NCBI GenBank assembly: GCA_010015655.1
Contig: ML976676.1
Location: forward strand, 557,898 to 621,897
Reading direction: 5' to 3'
DNA length: 64,000 nt
Source: Bimuria novae-zelandiae CBS 107.79
Lineage: Eukaryota > Ascomycota > Dothideomycetes > Pleosporales > Didymosphaeriaceae
The notes under the pieces were generated by a model. The model was not told the DNA's origin, did no database searches, and was given only the letters and a program-made list of their open reading frames with translations. Below are positions 13,397 through 26,477 of the stretch, piece after piece (position 1 is the stretch's first letter; every line of letters begins with the position of its first letter). A program made the translations under genes and the position numbers.

Positions 13397-13573
13397 TGTC
13401 AGATAAAAAGCATATCAAGTTCGGAGGATCAGGGGTAGCCTGAAAAAGGCCGGGGATTAACCGAGAACACACAGAACCTGCCGAGGGAACCCCGTAGACA
13501 GGAAGAATAACCTAATACATTAATTTTAACCCCCTAAATCATCAGGACATCTATTAAGACGTGACATCTAATA
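13397..13573 (+). repeat. 5' LTR of the 13.4-18.6 kb Copia element
   Basis: Begins tgtcagataaaaagcatatc and ends gacatctaata. I count 12 differences from the 3' LTR, all transitions. Confidence 0.92.
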
Positions 13574-16500
13574 ATTAAGAGTCTTACTGCCTTAACAAGA
13601 GCGAAAATGGCAACCTAAAACCTAAATTAAACTAACGGAACGATTATTCTTCGCGATAACACCGAATACCGTAGCTAGCTTAACTAACTATAAGCCTATT
13701 GCGTCGCATATAATACATGGGCACAAGTCGACCCCGATTTAGCGATTACCCTACTCACGGAGCCATTTGAGCCTGAGCTACCCGAGACGGTAGACTATAC
13801 GCCAGCCGCAACCCTTCTAGACAGCGTCTTACTATTAAGACTATCTGAACTTTTGTCCGCTGGACTAAAGAGCTACAAAGAGGATTTAGACCTCTATAAA
13901 CTCTAGATGGAGAAATACAAGATGTAGTACATAAAGTACAAGACCAAAGTCGCAAGTTTGCAGCAGATCGTAGTGTTTATCTAGTTATTAATAGCACCGT
14001 ATCTATAACGCACTTGCTGTCTCCTAGATACTACTATTAAAGAATAGATTATAAAGCTAAAAGTAAAAGTAGGAGTTACCTTTAAGTTTAAACAAGAGCA
14101 AGCGCGACAGCGATACTATAGCTTGTTAAAGCCTCCACGCATAGTAAACAACTGGGACACATAGCTTACCAAATATAATTATGCCACAATAGAGGCCAAG
14201 ACACTAAACGTGTCTAATACCACATAATTCAATCCTGTGGCTATAGACTTTATGTTAGTAGTAAATAAGATAGCTTCAGTATAGGCTGCAACATTCCAAT
14301 CAAATGGAAAGGACCTACCTGGCATGGACTAAAAGGACATGATAGGACGTTTCCAAGAATATATAATGCTAAATTATCTAATAACGCGAAACAGAAGCTA
14401 AAAGGTAGCGTTTATAACGGAAGACTTATCTTATCTTGCTAAAAGTAGCTAAGCTGCCTAAAGCATGCAAGGGGATCCCTAATATGTAAAAACGGGAAAC
14501 TCTTAGGGTACAAAATGGGGTAGACCCTAACATTAACGTATAGCTGTAAAGGATAATGATCGTGCACCTTTAAGCTCTTTAAACCCTTAATAAGGTAGTA
14601 GTAACTCTGCCAAAGCGGACGCTAATCGTGGTAAACCTGCTAGAGCAGGCACTAATAAAACCGCTAAGTGTCTAGCCTGCGATATAAGACACCCTATTAG
14701 GGAATGCTTCTATCTCTACCTGGACAAAGCACTAGAATGGTGGGAGCCAAACTTAAGAATAGCTAAATACGTTGCTCTAAAATAAGAGCACGATGCTGAT
14801 TTTCAAAGTCTACTAAGAGCTTAAAGCAGACCTAGAACTAAGACTCCATCCTTTAAGAATTCCTATACCCTAACTCTAGAGATTACTAATTAGTAACTAA
14901 ATAGAAGATAGATTTTAAAGGTGCAAGCCGCCTATTCTGCGACCTTTACTATAGACTGATTTAACTATCCTCTTTGGCGTTCTTTTATCCTTGACTCGGG
15001 CTCGACGTGCCACATCACGAACGACCCCGACTGGATTTAGAACTATTAGCCACCTACACAAGGCGACTTTATATAGGCAGGCGACACTTAAATCTAGGTA
15101 AAGGGATACGGAACTGTTATCTTAAACCTGAAACATAAATAGGGAGCTGAAAGACTAGTACTATATAACGTAGTAATATGCCTAGACATGCTATGTAACC
15201 TAGTCTCCTTTCGAGTGCTGAGGTAGAAGGGATTCTAGTGGGATACCTAATTGGAGCCTACTACCCTAAAGCGACTAAATGGAACAACTATTAGAGAGCT
15301 CACTAAAATTTATAGATAATAGGTATTAGAATACTAACCTGTATACTATGCAGCGCACTATACGCATTCTTATAATTCTTAAACGTAATAACAACCTTAA
15401 AGAGCATTAGCCCTCCTATGGCATAAAAGGCTTAGTTATCCAGGACCTGCCGTAATTAAGTACCTAGTGTAGCGAGCTAAGGGGGTACGCGTTAAGGGAA
15501 TTACAACAGTAGAGTGTAACTCATGTGGAAGAGTAAAGATGTGAAGGCAGATAAGCCGCGCACCTAGGATTAATAAGTAAGGATCTGTAGAAAGGCTTTT
15601 CATTAATTTCCACACCTACGAATTACTATTATTTAACAAAGAGAAGAGCCAGATGCTCGTTACGGACAGATATTCTAGTCTCTAATGGGACTTCTACTTC
15701 ACGGATAACCGAATGGCAAGGTTAATTATTAAGATATTAATAATCTTCTTCAGATTTCTTAAGAACTAATATAACATCACTCCAAAAGTTATTAAAACGG
15801 ATAATAAGATCACCACAGTCAAACCCGAAGTCGAGCGGTGGCTGAAAAGCCTAGGTATAATTATTAAGCCTTTAGCACTAGACACGCAAGCTTAAAATGG
15901 CGGCGCTAAACGCTTAGGGGGCGTAAATAAAGAAAAATCTCGCGTAATGCGTCTGGACGTAAACCTTCTATGGGAACTCTGGCCTAAAATTACAAGAGCT
16001 GGAGTGTATCTATATAATTAAACGCCAAACTACACGAATAACTGGAAAACACTATACGAGATATTCTTCACACGAGTATCACTAGCTAATAGGATCGTTA
16101 CGTCTATTAAGAAACTAAACTTAGCCTACCTAAAGGCGTACGGATGCAAAGCATTCGCTATAATAAATAATACCTACTATAGAAAATCAAGACTACAACG
16201 ACTCGACCCTAAAGCATAGATCGGATACCTTATTAGATACTGGTTATTAAACATTTACTAAATATAGATACTAACGCTAATTAAGGTTATCAGCACGCGA
16301 GACATCGTATTTAATAAAAACATAATCTTTAACAGGAAGATAAAGGATCTAATAGATAACGTTATGCATAATACGCTAGCCGAGATAGCTACACATATTA
16401 AGATAATTAAGCTACCACCACTAGTGCACTAACCAGAAACCAAATCATTCTACGAAGACGATGTCGCAGAAAACGAATTACCTACAGAGGACGAAGTAGA

Positions 16501-18430
16501 CCCACCGGGCTACTATTAAGGAAGGAAGATTAGAGATTACTACCTAATACTACCTTTAACTCTACTACCTGCAGCTCTGCTAGCATAGCTAATAATAGGG
16601 GAAAATATAAACCTACCTGAGATTACTTCATCTAAGACAGTCCCCTGGGCAGCAGCTTTCATGGCAGGAACGGAAGTAGGAAGGGTCGGAAAACACAACG
16701 GGAACATAATCGACAAAGCCTAGATAAAAAGACTACTAGTAAAGGGCGTTAAGATTTACTGATTATAGTTACCTCCGCCACCCACTTGTAAAACGGACCT
16801 TAACTAACATCTAATAGGAGAATTATTCTAGGAAGCGCAGTAATCGCATCTGGACAGTTATAGAATTACCCAATCCTGGATGGAAGTACCGTACAAGACA
16901 GTAAAGGCAATAGGCCAACAAATCCTAGACTATATGTGGGTGTATGTGTACAAGTTTAATAAATATTATTAGTTTATCAAGTGCAAAGCGCGACTAGTAG
17001 TTAGAGGAGACTAACAACGTAATATAACCTCCTAGGACACCTACGCAGTAACATTAGCTAGAAGATCCTTTCGCTTACTTATAGTAATTACTACTAAATA
17101 TAACCTCGAACTTATATAATATAACGTTACTAACGCGTTTATATACGCATTATTAAATCGAGAAGTCTACATGCGTATGCCGCCTGGATATTAAAAACCT
17201 AGTACTGTCCTTAAAGTCCAGAAGGCACTTTACAGACTGCGAATCTTACTACTTCTTTAGTAAAAAGAGTTTATAGCTACGCTTATTAAGTTTAGTTTCT
17301 AGACCGTGCCCTATAAGCCATGCTACATGATTAAGGATAGTATTATTATCTTCTTTTATGTAGACGACATTATTATTGCGCACCACCAAGACAAAGCTAG
17401 CCAAGCTTAGCAAGTTATAGAATAACTTAGGAAGAAATACTTAATAACAGGCGGAGAAGACCTACTATAGTTCCTAAGAATTAAAGTAATTAGAGATTAG
17501 CAGAACTAACTTATTTAACTCTCCTAGGCCACATACTATGACAAAATTAGCCAGCTGGTTAATAACCAAACAATCCGACATGACACCCTAATAGGCATAG
17601 GGGAGCTTAAGCCAAGAGAAGGGCTGGCTTCGCTTATAGAGATTAATAAATACTAACGTAAGATTAGATTACTCCTATATGTAGCTATTAGTACCCGATT
17701 GGATATTGCATTCGCAACCTTAAGGCTAGCAAGATTCTTATTAAATCCTAGTCTAGAACATTATTATGCGGCTGACCAAGCCCTGCTGTACCTTAACGAA
17801 ATAAAGTAGAAGACACTTTAACTTAGAGGAGGCAAATCCTTGCAGGTAGTAAGTAATACCTTATTTATAGATAATACTCTAGACCGTAAGAGCTCGCAAG
17901 ACTACGCTATTAAGCTATTTAATAGCCTTATTGCATGGCGTGTAAGTAAACAAGACACTATTACTACATTAACTATAGAAGCTAAGCTCCTTGCTCTGGC
18001 GCAAGTCGTAAAGGAAGCCATCTTTATATTAAAATTAATAAAGGAACTAAAAGTTAAGCTACCTAGCCCTACTATTATAATCTAATGTGATAACTAGTAA
18101 ACTATTTGGCTAGTAACGCAGGAGATCTCAAAGCTATATACGAAGCTTCGACACGTTAATATACATAACTACTAGCTCCGACAGGAAGTAACTAGGGGAA
18201 GGATAAAGGTGGAATACACTAAATCTATAGAGATAATTGTAGACGGCTTAACTAAAGCACTCTTGGTAAATTAGTGGCAGAACTTCCTGAAGTAACTAGG
18301 ACTGGTGGAGGTAAGGGATTAAAAGGTAGCTAATAAAGCACCTTTAGAGGAGATTTAAGACTAGCTTAATAACCTCACCCTCGTCTAATAACCTTGGCCA
18401 TGGCTCGAACGGCTCTAAGCTGAGGGGGTG

Positions 18431-18607
18431 TGTTAGATAAAAAGCATATCAAGTTCGGAGGATTAGGGGTAGCCCGAAAAAGGCCAGGGATTAACCGAGA
18501 ACACATAGAACCTGCCAAGGGAACCCCGTAGACAGGAAGAACAACCTAATACATTAATTTCAACCCCCCGAATCATCAGGACATCCATTAAGACGTGACA
18601 TCTAACA
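18431..18607 (+). repeat. 3' LTR of the 13.4-18.6 kb Copia element
   Basis: Begins tgttagataaaaagcatatc and ends gacatctaaca; same length as the 5' LTR. Confidence 0.92.
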
Positions 18608-18769
18608 GCTATAGGTCCCTATTAAGGACTTTTAGATTCTTATAATACATTAAAAAGTTAATATTTAGCTAGTAAATCCGTGTTTTAAATAACGCGCGGG
18701 AATCGATTACTAATGCGCGGGGCAGGTCACATGTGTAGCGGGATTTTACGAAACGACAATACTATAGTA

Positions 18770-20070
18770 TTAGGCAAAAGTAAGGTGAGTGGCCTGCGTA
18801 CAACAGGGGTGTCGCCAAGATGCCGAGCCATGTAAATTTCGCACGCTTGTCCTCTTTTATGTATAAATTTTAGTACCTAGTGTGACCACCTTTCGCATTA
18901 ATTATAGCCTGGCATCTAGCTAGCATGCTCTTAACGAGCTCCCTAAATACTTCACTTTTAATTAAGTCCTACGCTTCTTATATAATATCACGCAGCTGGC
19001 TGTATATACGCTACTTACCCCTAGGTAGATTAGGATAATACTACTTAATATAGTCCTTTATCTTATTCTATACTACTTTAATTAGGTTGAGATCTGGCGA
19101 GAACGCTGGCTAAAAGATAGGGTAAATTCCTCTTAATTAAAACTTTTTAATTATATAAGTAGTAGCGTGCCCAGGAGCGCTATCTTGCATAAATTAAATA
19201 TATAAATTAAGGCGTAGCTATCCGTAAACGAGAGGTATAACTCTTTTATAATAGCTTTCCTTATTAATACTCTTCTATTCCTTCTTTTAAAACACTAACG
19301 GCCCCTTCGTCGTACCTAAGAAGTAACCCTAAAACATCTAGCTATGCTTCTTACGTAGTTTCTTAATAACACAGAAGGGATCTAATTCCTCTCTAGGGCG
19401 CCTAGTAACCCACTTCTTACGATGCTAGTTACTAGTCACCTAGGTTTTATTACTCTAGAGGATTATATACTACTACTAAAGAGACTAGTTAGCGTAAGCT
19501 TTTGCCCACGCAAGGCGTAGCTAACGATTCTTCTTAGTAAGAGAAGGCTTAGCAAGAGCAACGCGGCAAGTATACCCCCTACTTTATAAAGTATTTTAAA
19601 TTACGTATTTACTAACGCCCTAGTAAGTAAAAAGACCTTTTATAAGGCGTAAGAAACTTATCAGCCTCCCCTCTTAAGAGGATTTAACAAATTCTTTAAG
19701 TTAGTCCACTTATTTATTTATAAGGGAGGGTAGACAACTAGTACGCTTCTCTAGCGTAACGCGTGCGCTAGTAATTACGCAGGCAACTTATCTTTCTAAG
19801 ACTTTAAGAAGGTTAGTAATAAATAGGTAAGTGTGCCTAGCTAGACATAAGGTGCGTATCTAGAGGCGTTAGTCGCGAGTGAGGTATTAACGAGTTAGTG
19901 TTAATAGGGGAAACATTATAGTAATGTTGTGGTGAACAGCACACGACAGAGGTACAAGCATTATCATATAAATTACATAGAGCTAATGGTATTTCTGTTT
20001 AGTGGCGTCCGTTTTGTATCGAGTCAGGCATCCCTGCTGTGCGCGGGCCACTCACCTCACTTTTGCCTAA
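18770..20070 (-). mobile_element. Tc1-like DNA transposon, 1.3 kb, RIPped
   Basis: Inverted ends ttaggcaaaagtaaggtgag (from 18770) and the complement ending at 20070; the TIR is about 40 bp. TA duplications lie at 18768-69 and 20071-72. The minus strand shows a DDE_3 transposase in damaged form: MQDSAPGHATT near 19,158-19,190, followed by IYPIFWPAFSPDLN near 19,080-19,120. Stops show it is dead. Confidence 0.85.
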
Positions 20071-20072
20071 TA

Positions 20073-21250
20073 CCACAGTACACCTCAGCTGGCCAACGCT
20101 AAAGCTTACTGTGGTAAGCGGCCGTGCCAAGCCTCGCTTCGGCACAACTGTCCAAAAGAATTTTCACCTGTCCACTAAACTTCTCCTCAACACTAATAAT
20201 AGCGTTAAACAGCCACCTCACACGTTCGCACTATGTCTAGTAGGCTTTAGAGTTCTATAAGCTTACTTATCGTATTAATAACGTGTTCTGATAAGGCTGC
20301 AGGCATCGTACAAGGCCTACATCGAACTCGACGGCCTGCTGCTCGGTAGTGTGGAGTAGGCCAAAGTAAGAGAATATTATTAGCAGCCTACTTAGACGCA
20401 TCGTGTTAAGAACGTGTTAAAATAACAATAAGAACTATATTATACTACTTAGTAAGATTAAGTGCTATATTCTGGTTAGAGTCGAGTTGTGTGGGGTAAG
20501 AATTAAGCAGATATAAACATAATGCAAACATATTTGCAACTCTTTAAAATATAAATAAGTCTCTGCTAATACCTTATTAACTTGTTTAGAAGACCTATAA
20601 GAGTCGCGGTGCACTAAAAACCTATATTACTAAGAACTATTAAAAGAATGCTGCTAGTGCTTAAGCAACTAGCAGTCCTTTTAATTAGTAGTAAGAAGCT
20701 ACCTAGAGTAAGTTTCTAATACCTTTCTAATATATTGCTAACACGTTAAATTAGTTATGTACTCTGCTATTATAAAGAAGTATATTAACTTATTCCTAAC
20801 AACTTCTAAACCCGTTCCAAACCTATTCGAGCCTAATACGCCAAAGTCGAATAACCTAGCTAGTAATAGAATAATATCTAAGCATAATAGTAATAAGTCT
20901 AGTAAAGCTTTTAAGCGAAATTCTTGAAGGGGCTGAATGCTCAAGGGGCCAAAGGTGCTAGAAGAATACTTATAAATTGAATAAAGAGTCCGAAGTTTAG
21001 CTTTGGGCGTTAAACTTATATATCTAGGGTTTATATAACTAAGGGTTAAAAATTTAAGATCATAACTAGGCGTCGATTATTATATACCTCCCTTTCTTTT
21101 ATTAGGGGTAAATAAAAATCTCCGCGTCTTATCTTACTTATATAGCTTTATAGTTATTTCATTATCTACTTATAATCTTCTTGCTATTATAAATTTCTTA
21201 CTTATTCTATTCTCGCGTGTCTAATTTTATGTCCTTACTCTAAGTAGTTA
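20073..21250. repeat. Degenerate repeat sequence, possibly the end of a hAT-type element
   Basis: TA-rich, no intact frame. Its left edge (cagtacacctcagctggcca, from 20076) resembles the terminal sequence of the inverted-repeat element at 63,416. The remainder is not identified. It forms part of the DNA into which the next Copia element inserted. Confidence 0.35.
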
Positions 21251-21492
21251 TGTTGGCTTCAAACATGCGCAACACTGCTATGGCTTTCACCGCTATACAG
21301 TTTGCCTGCAGTTTATTGCGTAGTTTGCCTGTAGTTTATTGCGCTAGTCCTGATTGGGCTAGTAAGGGATAAACCACGCTTAATAAATACTTCTTATAAC
21401 AGCCCACCACAATAGATCTGTAATTAAGAATCAAATTAATACTACATCGTTGGAACGAAGTCTTGATCCAACAGCCTATTACCGTATTAACA
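21251..21492 (+). repeat. 5' LTR of the 21.3-32.4 kb Copia element
   Basis: Starts tgttggcttcaaacatgcgc and ends ccgtattaaca; pairs with 32181-32422. Confidence 0.92.
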
Positions 21493-23393
21493 CTAATCAG
21501 TGGTTGCTACACCACAGATTGGCAAGATATACTGTGTACAGGGAATCTCAGCGCACGTTTCAGGCTGAGTATTCTGGCAATAGAAGCGGTTAGCGCATGC
21601 CTCCTCCCCTACCAAGGCCCAGGATATAGCATCGCTAGTGCGAAGTACAGGTACGACAGGCTCACTGCTATCCTGTATTAGGATCAGCGGCGCCTCGTAT
21701 TTAAAGGATCTCTCCGCCTGGATTGTCCCTACCAAGGCTTAGTTCGGAAGGAGATTTGCGTCAACCACGCTAACTCTTATCAAATTACACTAATTACAGG
21801 CCCATATCCAAAACGCTATTATAAAGTACACCTAAACAAAGGATCGCTCGTGGTACCTAGACAAGATAATCTATAAGGACTAGTACGCTAACTAAGATTT
21901 TAATATCGCTAACGCCACCGTTAATATAGACAAACTTAACACTATAGTTATTAACTAGATAATACAGGTAGAAGAAGATAATATATTTGACCTATTTTTA
22001 CTACTTAAGTTTAAGGAGCATTTTAAGAATTTTACCTACGATCTCTTTAACAGCATTAATAAGCGCATTTAAAAAGCACTTAAAGAGCTCCTCCGCTAGC
22101 AAGGCATCTATATTAAGTAAGGTAATAGTAATAATCTCCTTAACTAATTCGCAGAACTCCTCATATTAACCGCTATCTTAAAATGGCCTGCTAAGTATCT
22201 TAAGCTTATAAGGCTCTGTAAAGGCTTTAAGTGCCACTAGATTATAGATAATAAAGAATAACAGTGGCAGCAGCGAGCTCCGCTAGGTAGAGGATTATTA
22301 TTATTATTATAACCTAGATTTACGCCTGTGTAGAATAACTCTTATTTGCTTACTAACCTCGCTAAGTTATACACGCTGGAGCAAAAGTATTCAGGTAATA
22401 AATACGATATCCTTAAGATAAAGATTAAGGTGTTTAACAACCTCTGCACTAAGGTTGGGATTAATAAAGATAAGTAGTATAAAATAGCACTCTTTATTAT
22501 GCTCACTAGCTAAGCGCTTTAGTATTACTACGATTACATTACTCTCCAGGCGCTTACGCTTACTTATAATACAATGCTTAACAAGCTACGCACGTACTTT
22601 AACACTATATAAGCTTACTAGATGTACCTCCAGGAGTGGCATAGCACTACGCTTAAGAGCGTTATAACTACTAACCTTAAGAAAGACCCTATAAAGTGTC
22701 TTAAAATAGTTATTAGTAAGATAAACATGCTCTATCAAGCACTATTATAGGACTAGGGTAAGAGCTATAATTAGTATTTACTTGCGTAACAGCTCCTTAG
22801 CGTATGTCGTGGCATTAAAGTAACTACTATAGCTTGCTTAAAGCTAGTAACTATATTTAAAGGTGTTGCTATAGATCTCTGCAACGCAGTCAGCATGTAG
22901 TTAAGCTATTATTCTAATAGCCAGTTTCTATCACGAGATGTAGATGAGTAGTATTACACTAATCGCCACTATATTCGCAATAATTAACAAGCTATAGGAT
23001 TATTAGATAATAACTACTATAGCTACTATTATTAAGGTTAAGGCGGATCGCGCGGCAATCGATTTAATAATAATAATTATTAGTTAAACTACTTAGGCAA
23101 TCGCCGTAACAAGACATGCTTTATCTATAAGTAGCCTAAGTGCTAGTTAACTTAATACTTAAAGAAGGAGCGCATGGAGCATCGCCAACGCTATAACTAA
23201 TATACTTAAGATAATCCTAATGCCCTAAGCTATAAAGTATTTCTCGCCGGCCATAAAGGTATAGAGCTTAAAGACAGCGACGGTAGCGATAATAATACTA
23301 GTAATAATAATATTAAAGCATATTTTACTAACCAAGTCTACTTAACTACATCCTGTAATAAGATTAACGGCGACGCTATTATCTCTAGCCTTA

Positions 23394-23617
23394 TGTCCGA
23401 TTATATGGCCTCTATCTGTTGTGGATATGAGGCTAGAGCACTCTCTCTTTTATACTATTCTAAATAGGGCTAGCGCTGCAGCGGCACTTATTTAGAGCCT
23501 CGCACACATTTGCATTCCAGACACAGACAGAACACGAACATCATTAATAAATCATTACAACTATTAATTCTCATCATTGCATTATCTCAAAGTGACAGAA
23601 CACTATTAAATCTGACA
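23394..23617. repeat. Solo LTR, 224 bp, TSD cctta
   Basis: Begins tgtccgattatatggcctct and ends aatctgaca, flanked by cctta at 23389-23393 and 23618-23622. It is homologous at both ends to the 301-bp solo LTR at 55782. It lies within the gag region of the 242-bp-LTR Copia element. Confidence 0.85.
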
Positions 23618-24455
23618 CCTTAATAACGCTATTGCACTTTATATAATTACAGGCAATAATCCTTATATCTTTAGTAAAGTAAATAAAGATGCTTAACTCT
23701 TCCTATTTAATTCACGCTACGGCGCAGATATCTTTTAAGGTATTATACCTAATACTAGTGCAACTAGTGTCTTAACTGCTAGTAAGACATAAGTGAAGGC
23801 GCTGCAGCTTATTTAACTATTTATAGTTATTAATAAGTCCACCGCAGGACGTTGTCAAATCTAATTTAGAGATAATCTAGAGTGTTTCTCCCTTAGCAAC
23901 GTTAATATTAGCACGCTATTTAGTATAATTACCTTTATAGTAATGCTAACTAACATACTATTTCTACTCTACTTAAATAATATAGATTATTATGGTATCT
24001 TTTTTAACAACATCGATAATATGCTTGTTTAAGGTGGCAAAGAATTCCTAATTATCTATAAATAGGGACATCCATGGCTCCTGCTTGATAAATAAGAGAC
24101 CATTATCTACTACTTAACCAAGACTAAGCTATACTAGCTTTACTAACGCTTTGGCCATCCTGCTGCTAGACGACTGCACAAGATCCTTAGTAAAGCAGGC
24201 TATAAAGACATTAATAAGGACATTATTAATCGTATTAATAAGTACTGTTACTAGTGTTAAATCTACAGCAAAGCACCTGGCCGTTTCCGCTTTATTATTC
24301 GCGATAATATGGACTTTAACTTATGCGTTATTATTAATGTAATATATATTAATTAGAAACTAGTGCTCTACGCAGTTAATGAAGCCATAGCTTTTTAAGC
24401 TACTTAATTTATGCTAAATATCTAGGCAAACACTACTTGGGATCTCCTTCGCGCC

Positions 24456-24875
24456 ATGTGGATTAACATATACGTTGGTCCTCTTAACGTTATTAAGACA
24501 GATGCTGGCAAGAACTTTATTACTAACAAGTTTATTAATAACGCCACGTTACTTATAATTAAGGTTAAGGAAGTCCTAGTAAAGGCACATTATTTAATTA
24601 GCAAGGTTAAGCGCTATTATACTCCTATTCGCCGTGCTTATAAGGTAATCTCTATAGACGTTAGACGTATAACCGCTCCCAAACATATCTTGCAAATAGC
24701 TATTAAGGCTGTTAATAACACCGCAGGTCCTAATAGACTTATCCTAACTCTTCTTGTCTTTAGAGCATATCCTCGCCTGTTAAAGAAATCACTACTATCG
24801 CCGTCTATTACCGCCCGCGGCGCTATAGTGCGTAAAGCAATAGCTAAAGTGCGTAAGATTAAGGCAAAGCGCTAA
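24456..24875 (+). pseudogene. Copia integrase remnant (open segment of a RIPped pol)
   Basis: A 139-residue open segment in the integrase region. VIKTDAGKNFITNKFI resembles the second catalytic Asp block (TDxGxxF) of retroviral-type integrases. Stops occur on both sides. It belongs to the 21251-32422 element and is not an independent gene. Confidence 0.7.
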
Positions 24876-26302
24876 GTTAATAAGGCTTTTATAACTTGTA
24901 ATAGTCCTAACGTAACTAATATCTTACTATTGCCTATCCTAAGTAGCGTTAAGGTCTGGCGGGAGAACTATAGATAGTCTAGCCTATATTAGATAATCGC
25001 CCTCCACGTTAACAAGCAATCCGTAGTTATTAAAATTAATAATAAACAAGTTACCTTTCGTATTACCGCAGTGCGCCTGTATTATGTAGATAATATAACT
25101 ATTATTACCCCTCCCGCAGAGGACGAGGATAATAGTGGCTCTAATAATAATTTTACTCTTATTATAGAGGAGCCCGCGCCTAAGCGTAAGCGCGATAGGC
25201 TAAAAGGCTTAAGGAACAAGCTAAAACCTAACAAAGTTATAACTACTATAGTTAACCTTAATTAACGTAAGCGTGATAATCTTGTCCAAGCTAAGAAGCT
25301 ACGAGCAGTCAGCAAGATTATAACACTAAGGTAACTATTTAAAGTATCTATAAAGGTAGAGATTAACGCTCTTATAACACAAGATATCTTCTACTTTAAG
25401 AAATATAGTTCTTACTATTATAATAAGGTCTGTATCTTTAAGTTACGCATCGTTAATAAAGTTAAGGGTAAGACTACTAATCGCCTGTACAAAAAGTCCT
25501 ATCTTGTTGTCTAAGGATACGCTAATAATAATAAGAAGCTTGTCTTAACATAGTCTCCTACTATCTAGCGTGCAAGCCAGCGTGTGATTATCGCTCTAGC
25601 ACCATTACTATTAAAGCTAGGCATGTACCTCTAGCTTCGTGACATCACTCAGGCCTATACGCAATCGGATGATCCACTCCAGCGTACTATTATAGCTGAC
25701 ATACCAGCCCAGCTCAAGGAAAGTTATCTAACAAACACAGTTATAGTTATTATTAAGCCACTGTACGGCATTACTAAAGCAGGTGCCTATTAGTAGTTAA
25801 CGTATAATAAACACCACACTAAGACTCTCTACATAGTAATATCTACTTATAATCTATGCCTACTTATTAGTAAGGCTAGTAGCAAGTGCTTTGGCATTAT
25901 TAGCATGTAAACTAACGACACGCTTAGTCTGTCTAATAAAGCTTTTATAGACCTTAAGGACTAAGAGCTACGTTTTAAGGCCAAGCCTAAGTAGTTTCTC
26001 TCACTAAACGCGTAAATTAACTTTAATAGCTACATTATTAAGCTTAATAATAATAATCGCGCTATTACTCTGCGCTAGAAGAAGTAAGGCGAGAAGCTAG
26101 AAATAGCTAATAATAAGTAATTATATATTTAATAGCGCGCTCGAGGTGCTTACATTACGACAATCTGTTAACCTAAGGCGAGCTTTGACCTCGCCGCCGT
26201 AGCCTAAGCGAGTAAGCCTACAAAAGAAGAAATTGCTAGATTAAATAAGCATATTATTTAGTAATAGGAGAATATTACTCGCAGCCTTAACTTTATCCTA
26301 CT

Positions 26303-26477
26303 TGTCAGATAGAATAAGCTGCGGTGAGGTCAGATCTGTACAATCGAGCAGGGACCACTTGGCTTAGCACACTAGCAAAATATCCAAAACCAACTAAACA
26401 CAGTGGACAATACAACAAAAAAAAAATAACATATACTATCAAGTTGCATCAACATCTACTTATTATACCATCTAACA
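26303..26477 (+). repeat. 5' LTR of the nested Copia element
   Basis: 175 bp; pairs with 31249-31422. Differences seen are mostly transitions. Confidence 0.9.

Larger units (their letters stand above)
13397..18607 (+). mobile_element. Complete Copia LTR retrotransposon, 177-bp LTRs, TSD gctat
   Basis: Identical-length LTRs (13397-13573 and 18431-18607), bounded TG...CA apart from C/T changes, with 5-bp target duplications gctat at 13392-13396 and 18608-18612. Gag-like, protease, integrase and reverse transcriptase regions lie in the Copia order on the plus strand. FYVDDIIIA, the RT active site, is at about 17,353-17,380. A purine-rich tract (gctgaggggg) precedes the 3' LTR. Stops throughout pol make it inactive. 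It sits inside the DNA transposon of 8373-18754. Confidence 0.92.
8373..18754 (-). mobile_element. Long-TIR DNA transposon (DDE_3-type), RIPped, split by two nested insertions
   Basis: The ends are inverted copies: gtttcgtaaaatcccgctac at 8373-8392 and its reverse complement ending at 18754. Similarity extends inward for roughly 70 bp. Removing the nested Fot1-like (10247-12173) and Copia (13397-18607) elements leaves about 3.2 kb. The minus strand around 12,550-12,630 reads as a Tc1/mariner DDE_3 C-terminal block (LPPYLPNINPIEQSFKALKSW, with stops elsewhere). The plus strand around 9,360-9,600 carries a separate damaged reading with a Cys-rich start (CQDTMCSNYAHVCYF). No matching target duplication was found at the outer ends. 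Confidence 0.6.

Noticed and set aside
20738..20944. Leu-rich minus-strand frame of 68 codons
   Set aside because: It lies in degenerate TA-rich repeat DNA, has no start context or family motif, and its hydrophobicity follows from base composition.
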